Position numbers and translations under genes: made by a program. From a virus, in IMG/VR virus record IMGVR_UViG_3300025828_000087, positions 1-32,791 of that record: a DNA stretch of 32,791 nucleotides; one strand, written 5' to 3'. The first letter of the stretch is position 1; every line of letters begins with the position of its first letter. Below the pieces are notes generated by a model. That model did no database searches and was not told where the DNA came from. It saw nothing but the letters and a program-made list of their open reading frames with translations. Positions 22,289 through 28,008 of this stretch are shown in pieces.

Positions 22289-22319
22289 TTGACAATATGA
22301 ATTGACATGATACTATAAC
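22289..22319 (+). promoter_or_regulatory. Promoter of the early small-gene array
   Basis: TTGACA occurs twice, at 22289-22294 and 22302-22307. TATAAC at 22314-22319 is 19 bases after the first. The spacing is longer than ideal; GATACT one turn earlier may contribute. It is the only promoter-like sequence before the array beginning at 22357. Confidence 0.5.
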
Positions 22320-22356
22320 CATGTAGTAACAATTTATTAATTATTGGAGAGTAATT

Positions 22357-22491
22357 ATGAATAATAAAAATAAGTTTGATTTAGGAAAGTCATTATTATT
22401 TGAATATCAAAATAATAAAAAATTTAAAGATATTTGGGATAGTTTAGAGTTAAAGAAAAAATCTGATACCCAAAAAACAAAAGGAGAGTAA
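22357..22491 (+). CDS. Early array protein 1 (44 aa)
   Basis: A 44-codon Lys/Asn-rich gene: MNNKNKFDLGKSLLFEYQNN, then FKDIWDSLELKKKS, ending TKGE. Its last codons GGA GAG TAA are also the ribosome site of the next gene. First gene after the early promoter; function unknown. Confidence 0.7.
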   Translation: MNNKNKFDLGKSLLFEYQNNKKFKDIWDSLELKKKSDTQKTKGE

Positions 22492-22493
22492 TT

Positions 22494-22745
22494 ATGGAAT
22501 TAGTAAAAATTCAAGCATATAAATATCAAGAGTTAGATGATAAAGCAAAAGAAAATTATATTCATACAATGTGGGATATGCCATTTTACTATGAAATGGA
22601 AGATGAACATGGGAATAGCATAATGAAATATGAATATTTTGGAGATTGGAAGTTATCAGAACAAATAGATTTTTGTGAGTGTAATGAATATTTATTTGAT
22701 AAATATGGTAACCCAATACATCATTTAATAGAAAAAGGAGAGTAA
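22494..22745 (+). CDS. Early array protein 2 (83 aa)
   Basis: An 83-residue protein: MELVKIQAYKYQELDDKAKE, YIHTMWDMPFYYEMEDEHG and KLSEQIDFCECNEYLFDKYG, ending IEKGE. ELDDKAKE followed by aromatic acidic stretches is a pattern seen in small phage proteins annotated only as hypothetical. The terminal Gly-Glu-stop again doubles as the next ribosome site. Confidence 0.75.
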   Translation: MELVKIQAYKYQELDDKAKENYIHTMWDMPFYYEMEDEHGNSIMKYEYFGDWKLSEQIDFCECNEYLFDKYGNPIHHLIEKGE

Positions 22746-22747
22746 TT

Positions 22748-22942
22748 ATGAAATATACAATAGAATTAGAGCCTAGATTTGATGAATTATCAGATGAATC
22801 TATGTTAAAAGTAACATCATTAATAAATGCACTAGCTAGTCATAGATTTTATTGTAATGTAGAGGAAAAAACTAATAAAGACATAGAAAAAATCATAGAT
22901 AAAATTCATGGTGTTTATTCTAAAAACTATACAGGAGAGTAA
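22748..22942 (+). CDS. Early array protein 3 (64 aa)
   Basis: A 64-residue protein: MKYTIELEPRFDELSDESML, KVTSLINALASHRFYCNVEE, then a Lys-rich helix, ending TGE with the shared ribosome cassette. It has a single Cys and no known motif. Confidence 0.7.
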   Translation: MKYTIELEPRFDELSDESMLKVTSLINALASHRFYCNVEEKTNKDIEKIIDKIHGVYSKNYTGE

Positions 22943-22944
22943 TT

Positions 22945-23070
22945 ATGCAATTTAATACAGATTTATTAGATGAGTATGCAGAGAATGAGGGATATGAAGA
23001 TTGGGAGATTGTTCCTCAAAATGATGAATCGCCATACTTTGGTGATTTGATAATTAGATTTATTAAATAA
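22945..23070 (+). CDS. Early array protein 4 (41 aa, acidic)
   Basis: A 41-codon strongly acidic gene: MQFNTDLLDEYAENEGYEDW, then QNDESPYFGDLIIRFIK. The ATG follows an exact GGAGAGTAATT cassette. Acidic small early phage proteins often act as inhibitors or DNA mimics, but that is only a possibility here. Confidence 0.7.
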   Translation: MQFNTDLLDEYAENEGYEDWEIVPQNDESPYFGDLIIRFIK

Positions 23071-23081
23071 GGAGAGTAGAG

Positions 23082-23273
23082 ATGAAAAATAAAAAAGTAT
23101 CATTCCATAACAATCATCTTATATACATCAATCAAGATGTGATAGAGGTATTGCAAAAAAGAACATGGCAAAGAAAATGTAAAGACTTCTTGACAATGCT
23201 AACTTTGCCATTTATATTGACAGTGTTGTTTGTTTTTATGGCATATTGTGTATATATGTTAAAATACTTATAG
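23082..23273 (+). CDS. Early array membrane protein (63 aa)
   Basis: A 63-residue protein: a basic N-terminus with LQKRTWQRKCKDFL, then a hydrophobic span LTLPFILTVLFVFMAYCVYM and a short KYL end. A single-pass inner-membrane protein with the basic side in the cytoplasm is expected. GGAGAGTAGAG precedes the ATG. Confidence 0.7.
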   Translation: MKNKKVSFHNNHLIYINQDVIEVLQKRTWQRKCKDFLTMLTLPFILTVLFVFMAYCVYMLKYL

Positions 23274-23283
23274 GAGAGTAAAC

Positions 23284-23532
23284 ATGAGTGTAATAAACCA
23301 AATACAAAAAGCATTTAATAGAGTAGATGAAAAAATATACAAAAAATATCGTGATTTATTAAAAAATCATGATTGGTATAGTGAATACTCTGATGACCAT
23401 AGGAGGTGGGAACAGGCATCAGTAGAATATACAGAAATTATGTGTATTGCTCAAAATATGGATAGAGATTATAAAATATTTAATGAGTATGCACCTGATG
23501 AATACAAAAAGGAGAGTAAACATGATAATTAA
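23284..23532 (+). CDS. Early array protein 6 (82 aa)
   Basis: An 82-residue charged, Tyr-rich helical protein: MSVINQIQKAFNRVDEKIYK, YSEYSDDHRRWEQASVEYTE, ending KKESKHDN. It starts after GGAGAGTAAAC and overlaps the next gene by 11 bases. No family is recognised. Confidence 0.7.
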   Translation: MSVINQIQKAFNRVDEKIYKKYRDLLKNHDWYSEYSDDHRRWEQASVEYTEIMCIAQNMDRDYKIFNEYAPDEYKKESKHDN

Positions 23533-23659
23533 ACCAACGGCAGAAGATTGTGTTAGAGTTACAATCGGAAATTGGGAGGTATGGATAGATGATAGCACAG
23601 GAGAAAAAATCATTAGCCAATACTTTTTAGATGATAAAGATGTAAAGGAGAGAAAGTGA
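23522..23659 (+). CDS. Early array protein 7 (45 aa)
   Basis: A 45-residue protein starting MIIKPTAEDCVRVTIGNWEV, then WIDDSTGEKIISQYFLDDKD. ATG 23522 is chosen over in-frame upstream starts because the GGAGAGTAAAC cassette lies directly before it. It appears as a small beta protein; role unknown. Confidence 0.7.
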   Translation: MIIKPTAEDCVRVTIGNWEVWIDDSTGEKIISQYFLDDKDVKERK

Positions 23660-23709
23660 TTATAGACATCATTGTGGGTATTATTATTTATATTATTTTA
23701 GCAGACTAA
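23656..23709 (+). CDS. 17-residue membrane micropeptide
   Basis: GTG 23656 overlaps the upstream TGA (GTGA) and follows GGAGAGAAA. The peptide IIDIIVGIIIYIILAD after the start is one hydrophobic segment with an acidic end. Its stop lies just before the next GGAG site, exactly the array architecture, which supports translation despite its size. Confidence 0.55.
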   Translation: MIIDIIVGIIIYIILAD

Positions 23710-23720
23710 AGGAGAAAAAT

Positions 23721-23909
23721 ATGCAAGACATAACACTAACAGGCATTATGCCGTATTTTGATAATTCACAATCAAAACTAGCAACAACATTAGGGGTATC
23801 AAGACAAGCCGTCAATGTATGGTTTAAAAACGATAAGATACCTTTATTAAGGGCTTATCAGATTAAAGACATCATTCAAGACATGGAAAAGGAAACCGTG
23901 AGTGAATGA
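23721..23909 (+). CDS. Cro-like helix-turn-helix regulator
   Basis: A 62-residue protein with a P22 Cro/YdaS-like HTH: DNSQSKLATTLGVSRQAVNV, then WFKNDKIPLLRAYQIKDIIQ. The recognition helix is SRQAVNVWF. It lies at the end of the small-gene array, immediately before the helicase, and is the only clear repressor-type protein in the window. Candidate targets are the TTGTCAAT or TGTAATCA sites. Confidence 0.75.
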   Translation: MQDITLTGIMPYFDNSQSKLATTLGVSRQAVNVWFKNDKIPLLRAYQIKDIIQDMEKETVSE

Positions 23910-24828
23910 GTTAAGCACAGGTGAAATTATAGCCGAACTAACCATTGACAGTGATAAGATTGATGAACTAACAGGTGAGTTAGAACAAAAATTCTCTATC
24001 ATAACCACAGATGATATACGCAAGGATATTCATAGTTGGTATCGTGGTGGTATCAAAAAAGGTAATGGGCTAGGGTTTCATCATACTAATGAGGGGTTTC
24101 TCATAAGACCACATGAAATTACAGTGGTATCAGGCACAAATGGTTCAGGCAAGACCATGTGGTTATCACAGGTAGTGTTAAAGCAATTACAAAGTGGCAC
24201 AAAGTGCATTATAGCCAGTTTAGAAATGCACCCTATATACACTTGTAGCCGAATGATGACACAGTTAGAAGGTCATGCAGATGTTACAGATGACTGTATT
24301 AATAACTTTGTGGATATAATGAAAAATAAACTATATATCTACAATCAAGCCAATGTAACTAAAACAAGAACCATCTACGCTATGATTGAATATGCCTACA
24401 ATATTTTAGGATGTAAAATTATAGTGATAGATAGTTTGATGAAGATGAATGATATTGCAGAGGATAATTATGATGCACAGAAGAAGTTTGTAGACCAATT
24501 AACTTCAATGTGCCGTAAATACCCTATTCATATCTTTCTAGTGGCTCATACAAAAAAAATGCGTGATGTGTATGAACACCCATCTAAAAATGATGTGCAT
24601 GGCAGTAACCACATTGTCAATCTTGCAGACAATCTGTTGACTGTATGGAGAAATAAAATGAAAGAAAAACAAATGGAGGATGATAAACTATCAGATGAGC
24701 AAATAAGAAATATCCCTGATGCTAAAGTCTTTGTGCAAAAACAAAGAAACTACATAGGGGAAAACGGAGAGCCTACTTTTAACTTTTATTATGACCGAAA
24801 GGGCATGAGATATAGGGATAGACCATGA
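23902..24828 (+). CDS. DnaB/Twinkle-like replicative helicase (RecA-fold)
   Basis: A 308-residue protein starting at GTG 23902, overlapping the regulator by eight bases. It has a Walker A GTNGSGKT (78-85), an IIASLEM segment and a Walker B IIVIDSLM, then HIFLVAHTKKMRD, the typical SF4 motif. No primase or zinc domain is present, so it is the helicase domain only; priming would rely on the host. With no phage polymerase seen, it would recruit host replication machinery. Confidence 0.8.
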   Translation: MNELSTGEIIAELTIDSDKIDELTGELEQKFSIITTDDIRKDIHSWYRGGIKKGNGLGFHHTNEGFLIRPHEITVVSGTNGSGKTMWLSQVVLKQLQSGTKCIIASLEMHPIYTCSRMMTQLEGHADVTDDCINNFVDIMKNKLYIYNQANVTKTRTIYAMIEYAYNILGCKIIVIDSLMKMNDIAEDNYDAQKKFVDQLTSMCRKYPIHIFLVAHTKKMRDVYEHPSKNDVHGSNHIVNLADNLLTVWRNKMKEKQMEDDKLSDEQIRNIPDAKVFVQKQRNYIGENGEPTFNFYYDRKGMRYRDRP

Positions 24829-24971
24829 CAATAAACGAACTAATCAAGCAATTAAAAGAAACATTTGGAAATGATATACAATACAGAGCCGTATCCAAAG
24901 ACGGAAAAGTCTTTAAAACTCAAGGGTTTGATGATACGAAAAATAGTGTTGACAATCGTTTCAAAGTGTAA
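24825..24971 (+). CDS. Small protein coupled to the helicase (48 aa)
   Basis: A 48-codon gene whose ATG overlaps the helicase stop (ATGA): MTINELIKQLKETFGNDIQY, then SKDGKVFKTQGFDDT. Its 3' end contains the -35 of the next promoter. Function unknown. Confidence 0.6.
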   Translation: MTINELIKQLKETFGNDIQYRAVSKDGKVFKTQGFDDTKNSVDNRFKV

Positions 24972-24977
24972 TATATT
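24949..24977 (+). promoter_or_regulatory. Promoter of the recombination operon
   Basis: TTGACA (24949-24954), exactly 17 bases, TATATT (24972-24977). The best consensus match in the window. It starts transcription just before the GGAGAG cassette at 24996 and lies within the end of the 48-residue gene. Confidence 0.75.
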
Positions 24978-25006
24978 GTAAATACATATTAACAAGGAGA
25001 GTAAAT

Positions 25007-25156
25007 ATGAGTAAAATTAAAGAGCAGTATGAATATCTACAATGGCAAATACAAGCCATGCAGAATGATTTACAAGAACTAGGTCAGCGTATGGATGACA
25101 GACAGCAGATGATGACCGATGAGCAACAACAACAGGAGAGTAATGATGGCAGATAA
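25007..25156 (+). CDS. Gln/Met-rich coiled-coil mini-protein (49 aa)
   Basis: A 49-codon gene starting after GGAGAGTAAAT: MSKIKEQYEYLQWQIQAMQN, then DLQELGQRMDDRQQMM and a poly-Gln end. A single coiled coil is likely. It overlaps the annealing protein by 11 bases. Confidence 0.65.
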   Translation: MSKIKEQYEYLQWQIQAMQNDLQELGQRMDDRQQMMTDEQQQQESNDGR

Positions 25157-25676
25157 AAGTAAGTTTCAAGAATTAAGAGTATTAGATGTTTCTAAATACA
25201 TAGAAAAGAAAGGTCAGTTTAGTTATTTGGCTTGGGCACACGCTGTAGACATATTGCTACAACATGACCCTCTGGCAACATGGGAATACCATGAGCCACA
25301 AATCTTTAATGACAGTATGATGGTCACTTGCACAGTCCATGCGTTTGGTAAAAGTATGACCATGCAGTTACCTGTGATGAACTATAAAAATCAAGCCATC
25401 AAGAATCCTGATGCGATGCAAGTTAATACAGCTATGCAAAGATGTTTGGCAAAAGCAATAGCTCTACATGGAATAGGGTTATATATCTTTCAGGGTGAAG
25501 ATTTAGCAGATTTAGACCCATTAGATTTAATTAAGAATGTATATGAAACTCAAGGCATTGATGGGGCTAGAGCCGTCTACAATAAGATGGATAATGAAGC
25601 TAGAAAGAAATGTCAGCCATTTTTGGAGGAGATAAGAAATAACAATAAGGAGAGTCAAGATGGAACAACGCACTGA
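25146..25676 (+). CDS. Single-strand annealing protein (DUF1071 family)
   Basis: A 176-residue protein. FSYLAWAHAVDILLQHDP, then VMNYKNQAIKNPDAMQVNT and RCLAKAIALHGIGLYIFQGE match DUF1071 proteins, which are phage recombinases of the Sak/Rad52-like group. They anneal complementary ssDNA during recombination-dependent replication. ATG 25146 is chosen for its seven-base spacing from GGAG; ATG 25143 is adjacent. It is paired with the YqaJ exonuclease, a standard two-component recombination system. Confidence 0.8.
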   Translation: MADKSKFQELRVLDVSKYIEKKGQFSYLAWAHAVDILLQHDPLATWEYHEPQIFNDSMMVTCTVHAFGKSMTMQLPVMNYKNQAIKNPDAMQVNTAMQRCLAKAIALHGIGLYIFQGEDLADLDPLDLIKNVYETQGIDGARAVYNKMDNEARKKCQPFLEEIRNNNKESQDGTTH

Positions 25677-26271
25677 AGAATGGCATCAGGCTAGGTTAGG
25701 TAAGGTCACAGCATCTAATTTATCCAATGTAACAGCATCAACAAGGTCAGGCGAATCTGCCTATCGTAGAAACTATAGATTAAGATTAATAACAGAACGA
25801 TTAACAGGTCAGCCAACAGAATTTATAATAAATCAAGCTATGCAACATGGTATTGATACAGAAGATGAGGCAAGAGACTTTTATGTATTTAAATACAATG
25901 ATGTAGAAGAAGTGGGCTTTATAGACCACCCTACGATAGACATGGCTGGTGCTAGTCCAGATGGATTAGTTGGTGATGATGGCTTAATTGAAATAAAATG
26001 CAGACAGCCACATAACCATACAGAAACATTAATCTCTAATCAAATACCAAGCAATTACAAGTTGCAGATGTTTTGGCAAATGGCTTGTACTGGTAGAAGG
26101 TGGTGTGATTATGTATCGTATTGTCCGTCATTCCCTGAAGAACTAAAAATGGTAGTTATTAGATTGGAATGGAATGATGAGCAAATCAAATTACTTGAAG
26201 AAGAAGTAATAAAGTTCTTAACGGAGGTTGAGGACACCATTAAATTTATTAAGGAGAACAATAATGGCTAA
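25660..26271 (+). CDS. YqaJ-type lambda exonuclease
   Basis: A 203-residue protein: RTEEWHQARLGKVTASN, GIDTEDEARDFY, GASPDGLVGDDGLIEIKCR. Asp101, Glu111 and Lys113 make the PD-(D/E)XK core, and Glu70 is also conserved. It resects dsDNA 5' ends to give ssDNA for the annealing protein upstream, whose end it overlaps by 17 bases. The cassette GGAGAGTCAAG precedes the ATG. Confidence 0.85.
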   Translation: MEQRTEEWHQARLGKVTASNLSNVTASTRSGESAYRRNYRLRLITERLTGQPTEFIINQAMQHGIDTEDEARDFYVFKYNDVEEVGFIDHPTIDMAGASPDGLVGDDGLIEIKCRQPHNHTETLISNQIPSNYKLQMFWQMACTGRRWCDYVSYCPSFPEELKMVVIRLEWNDEQIKLLEEEVIKFLTEVEDTIKFIKENNNG

Positions 26272-26551
26272 AAAGTTGTATGATATATCAGTAGTAAACG
26301 GTAGCTATACCGATGTAGAAGGTAACAAGAAGAACAGATACACTAATATTGGTGTTATCATGGAAACAGATGATGGTAATTCTTTTGCATTGATTGACAG
26401 AAGTGCAAACCTAGCAGGATTTCCATATGATGAAAGCAAAGGTAACTCTATTGTTGCATCATTGTTTAAACCTAATACAGATGGTCAGAAACAAGCACCA
26501 AAACGAAATGTTGAATCTGTATCAGAGATGACAGATGACATCCCGTTCTAA
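26264..26551 (+). CDS. SSB-like protein with DDIPF tail
   Basis: A 95-residue protein. Strand-rich body: VVNGSYTDVEGNKKNRYTNI, GVIMETDDGNSFALIDRSAN. The C-terminus ends SEMTDDIPF, the acidic tip by which SSB proteins bind partners (DDIPF). The body is unlike classic OB-fold SSB, so identification rests on the tail and on its place after the annealing protein and exonuclease. ATG 26264 follows AAGGAGAACAATA. It would coat ssDNA in replication. Confidence 0.65.
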   Translation: MAKKLYDISVVNGSYTDVEGNKKNRYTNIGVIMETDDGNSFALIDRSANLAGFPYDESKGNSIVASLFKPNTDGQKQAPKRNVESVSEMTDDIPF

Positions 26552-26717
26552 TTGGGTTTCTAGGGCGATACCTGTTGCTAATTTAAGGTATTTACCTAAA
26601 CACGCAGTAAAAGTAGGTGGAATTAGGGGTAAAAAAGGATTTGTGACGGTTAGGCTGTGTGCAGACTGGATAAAAAGAGCAGATTCTAAATATAAGGTAT
26701 TATTTAGGGGGATGTAA
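26535..26717 (+). CDS. Small basic protein ending in a terminator hairpin (60 aa)
   Basis: A 60-residue basic protein: MTSRSNWVSRAIPVANLRYL, then KKGFVTVRLCADWIKRADSK. It starts 17 bases inside the SSB-like gene without a strong ribosome site, and its TAA lies in the loop of the terminator hairpin. It may bind nucleic acid. The start is uncertain. Confidence 0.5.
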   Translation: MTSRSNWVSRAIPVANLRYLPKHAVKVGGIRGKKGFVTVRLCADWIKRADSKYKVLFRGM

Positions 26718-26726
26718 CTCCCCCTA
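26705..26726. terminator. Terminator-like hairpin shared by convergent genes
   Basis: TAGGGGGA (26705-26712) pairs with TCCCCCTA (26719-26726), eight pairs with a six-base loop. T tracts are short on both sides. It separates the rightward recombination operon from the leftward pqqA gene and could stop both. Confidence 0.6.
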
Positions 26727-26737
26727 TTTAGTATGAA

Positions 26738-26809
26738 TTACTTGTTGCAAACATACATTGTAACTTCAAAGCCGAAACGCATTTCTGTTGCTGATGGTTT
26801 TGTCCACAT
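26738..26809 (-). CDS. pqqA: PqqA, PQQ precursor peptide
   Basis: A 23-codon gene, exactly the length of the short PqqA type. The peptide starts MWTKPSATEMRFG and continues FEVTMYVCNK. Glu15 and Tyr19, which PqqE joins and which become pyrroloquinoline quinone, are both present in the EVTMY core. The Klebsiella type peptide (MWKKPAFIDLRLGLEVT, then LYISNR, from memory) aligns without gaps. AAGGGG lies seven bases before the ATG. It is a lone leftward gene with its own -10. No pqqB-E is seen, so the host would process the peptide. Confidence 0.85.
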   Translation of the reverse strand: MWTKPSATEMRFGFEVTMYVCNK

Positions 26810-26833
26810 AATGTTGCCCCTTTCTAATGAATT

Positions 26834-26850
26834 TGTAATCATTGATTACA
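26834..26850. promoter_or_regulatory. Palindromic operator TGTAATCA-T-TGATTACA
   Basis: A perfect inverted repeat with eight-base arms at 26834-26841 and 26843-26850. It starts about where pqqA transcription would start, 25 bases before the ATG. A further TGTAATT half site lies at 26854-26860. Likely a repressor site controlling pqqA; the ligand is unknown. Confidence 0.6.
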
Positions 26851-26857
26851 TGATGTA

Positions 26858-26889
26858 ATTATACTCTCTATATAAATAGAGTATAACAA
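26858..26889 (-). promoter_or_regulatory. Promoter of pqqA, overlapping an inverted repeat
   Basis: On the minus strand TATAAT at 26863-26858 is an exact -10. The -35 is weak (TTGTTA at 26889-26884 with a 20-base spacer). The region holds an inverted repeat, ATACTCT (26861-26867) with AGAGTAT (26878-26884), so a regulator may assist or block it. It may also serve the rightward gene at 26904. Confidence 0.5.
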
Positions 26890-26903
26890 TGGAGAATTAT
26901 TTT

Positions 26904-27134
26904 ATGCTAAAGAAAATACTTAAATATATTGTTCTTTTCATAATGTTATTTCTTATATTAGGGATATATATACATTATGATTTAATTAAAGAACAGCCTA
27001 GACCTGAATTTATTTGTTATAAAGGTAAGTTATTAAAAGCATTGGAAATTGACGATATTTATGTTAAGGTTGTGGGTACTCAATGTGAGTTATTTGAAGA
27101 TTTAATTATTGTAGACAAGGAGGTAGTGAAGTGA
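26904..27134 (+). CDS. Single-pass membrane protein (76 aa)
   Basis: A 76-residue protein: MLKKILKYIVLFIMLFLILG, a basic start and hydrophobic helix, then a soluble domain with FICYKGKLLKALEIDD and VKVVGTQCELFEDLIIV. ATG 26904 follows GGAGA; an in-frame ATG at 26889 would place the start inside that ribosome site. Two Cys in the outer part may pair in the periplasm. Unknown role. Confidence 0.65.
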   Translation: MLKKILKYIVLFIMLFLILGIYIHYDLIKEQPRPEFICYKGKLLKALEIDDIYVKVVGTQCELFEDLIIVDKEVVK

Positions 27135-27451
27135 GCGATGCAATTAATCCTGACCACTATAAAATTGGAGGGATAGAAACATTTGATGTCATTAAAGCAA
27201 AGTCAACAACAGAAGAGTTAATTGGCTATTGCAAAGGTAACAATAGGAAGTATTTAGATAGACGAGGGCATAAGCAATCTGTGAATCTATCTGAAATAGA
27301 AAAACTTAAAAATAGAATAGAAGAGTGTGATAAACAAGCATGGTATTTAGAAAAAGAGAAACAAATCTATACCGAACAACTTGCTAAACTATCTTCTCCT
27401 AAATTAATGCCTGATGAGTGGATAGAAGACCCACTGCATGACGAAAATTAA
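27131..27451 (+). CDS. DUF3310 protein with coiled-coil extension
   Basis: A 106-residue protein starting at GTG 27131, overlapping the upstream TGA. NPDHYKIGGIETFDVI, ELIGYCKGNNRKYLDRRGHK and KQAWYLEKE match DUF3310, a small nucleotide-metabolism-linked family common in phages. A helix (LSEIEKLKNRIEECD) and a C-terminal tail lengthen it beyond the usual size. Its function is not established. Confidence 0.75.
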   Translation: MSDAINPDHYKIGGIETFDVIKAKSTTEELIGYCKGNNRKYLDRRGHKQSVNLSEIEKLKNRIEECDKQAWYLEKEKQIYTEQLAKLSSPKLMPDEWIEDPLHDEN

Positions 27452-27587
27452 ATTGGGAGGGCAGGTATGCCACAAATGTAAACAGCCTGCAAACACTTAT
27501 GACAAGAAACAATGGTGGTGTGGAAGAGACTTGTCAGCACATGGGATATGTAAGAATGATAACAAGAAGAATAGCGATAGAGGGTGA
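27438..27587 (+). CDS. Four-cysteine zinc-ribbon-like mini-protein (49 aa)
   Basis: A 49-codon gene: MTKIKLGGQVCHKCKQPANT, then KKQWWCGRDLSAHGICKN. CxxC and a later C...C pair are a likely zinc site. The ATG lies 14 bases inside the DUF3310 gene. A DNA-binding or assembly role is possible but not shown. Confidence 0.6.
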   Translation: MTKIKLGGQVCHKCKQPANTYDKKQWWCGRDLSAHGICKNDNKKNSDRG

Positions 27588-27723
27588 ATGGTTCACTGTT
27601 CAGTTTTTTAAAGAGGAGGATGGAAGCATTAGAGTTGAAGTAGAGCATGAGATTAGGGGAAAATACTATAAAATGTATCCTGATAACAAAATAATCCTAG
27701 ACACAGAGCAGTCAATAGATTAG
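27556..27723 (+). CDS. Hypothetical small beta protein (55 aa)
   Basis: A 55-residue protein: MITRRIAIEGEWFTVQFFKE, then GSIRVEVEHEIRGKYYKMYP. ATG 27556 is chosen because a longer start at 27499 would overlap the zinc-ribbon gene by 89 bases. No clear ribosome site is seen, so translational coupling is likely. Confidence 0.5.
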   Translation: MITRRIAIEGEWFTVQFFKEEDGSIRVEVEHEIRGKYYKMYPDNKIILDTEQSID

Positions 27724-27739
27724 AATAAGGATAATATAA

Positions 27740-27805
27740 ATGAGAAGTATTTTAGCTGCCTCCAAATCGCATTGCCTACAATGCGTTTACTCTCCAAACG
27801 GCTAG
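27740..27805 (+). CDS. Possible 21-residue leader peptide
   Basis: AAGGATAATATAAATG precedes a 21-codon frame, MRSILAASKSHCLQCVYSPN, ending at TAG 27805. A perfect hairpin lies inside it. It may be a leader peptide for the gene at 27823, or chance. Confidence 0.3.
   Translation: MRSILAASKSHCLQCVYSPNG
27768..27785 (+). other. Perfect hairpin CGCATTG-CCTA-CAATGCG
   Basis: A seven-base-pair stem with a CCTA loop (27768-27774, 27779-27785), followed by TTTACTC and 30 bases later seven T residues. It could be an attenuator or a ribosome-blocking structure before the gene at 27823. Confidence 0.45.
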
Positions 27806-27822
27806 GATGCTTCTCTTTTTTT

Positions 27823-28008
27823 ATGTTTGAATATGTATTAGTTGTATATATTACAATGAAACAACCAGAATATATTGGACATTTTGTAGATTGTGCAACA
27901 GCCAATGAGTATGCTATGAAGCATTATCCAAAGGCAGAATATACAAGTTGTCTACACGAAGACTATATTAATTTACCATTTGGGTTGATTAAAAAGGAGA
28001 TTAAATAA
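27823..28008 (+). CDS. Hypothetical small phage protein (61 aa)
   Basis: A 61-residue protein: MFEYVLVVYITMKQPEYIGH, then FVDCATANEYAMKHYPKAEY and DYINLPFGLIKKEIK. The middle part (DCATANEYAMKHYPKA) is familiar from small phage proteins. Start uncertain: ATG 27823 has only AGGATG at a distance, and ATG 27856 is possible. It overlaps the next gene as TAATG. Confidence 0.55.
   Translation: MFEYVLVVYITMKQPEYIGHFVDCATANEYAMKHYPKAEYTSCLHEDYINLPFGLIKKEIK

Larger units (their letters stand above)
22346..23524 (+). repeat. Recurrent ribosome-binding cassette GGAGAG-N5-ATG
   Basis: Identical GGAGAGTAATTATG occurs at 22346, 22483, 22737 and 22934. Close variants occur at 23071 (TAGAG in the middle), 23273 and 23511 (GGAGAGTAAACATG). 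Outside this span they recur at 24996, 25135 and 25649, and on the minus strand at 21924-21912. The distance from GGAG to the start codon is constant on the plus strand. In three cases the TAA in the cassette is the stop of the upstream gene. Confidence 0.85.

Noticed and set aside
23132-23314. Minus-strand hydrophobic frame opposite the membrane protein gene
   Set aside because: Antisense shadow; the plus frame has the array ribosome cassette and this one has none.
22346-23524. CRISPR-like direct repeats, given the recurring GGAGAGTAATTATG
   Set aside because: The repeats are ribosome sites before genes, with variable, coding spacers of 11 to 250 bases; there is no palindromic repeat or cas gene.
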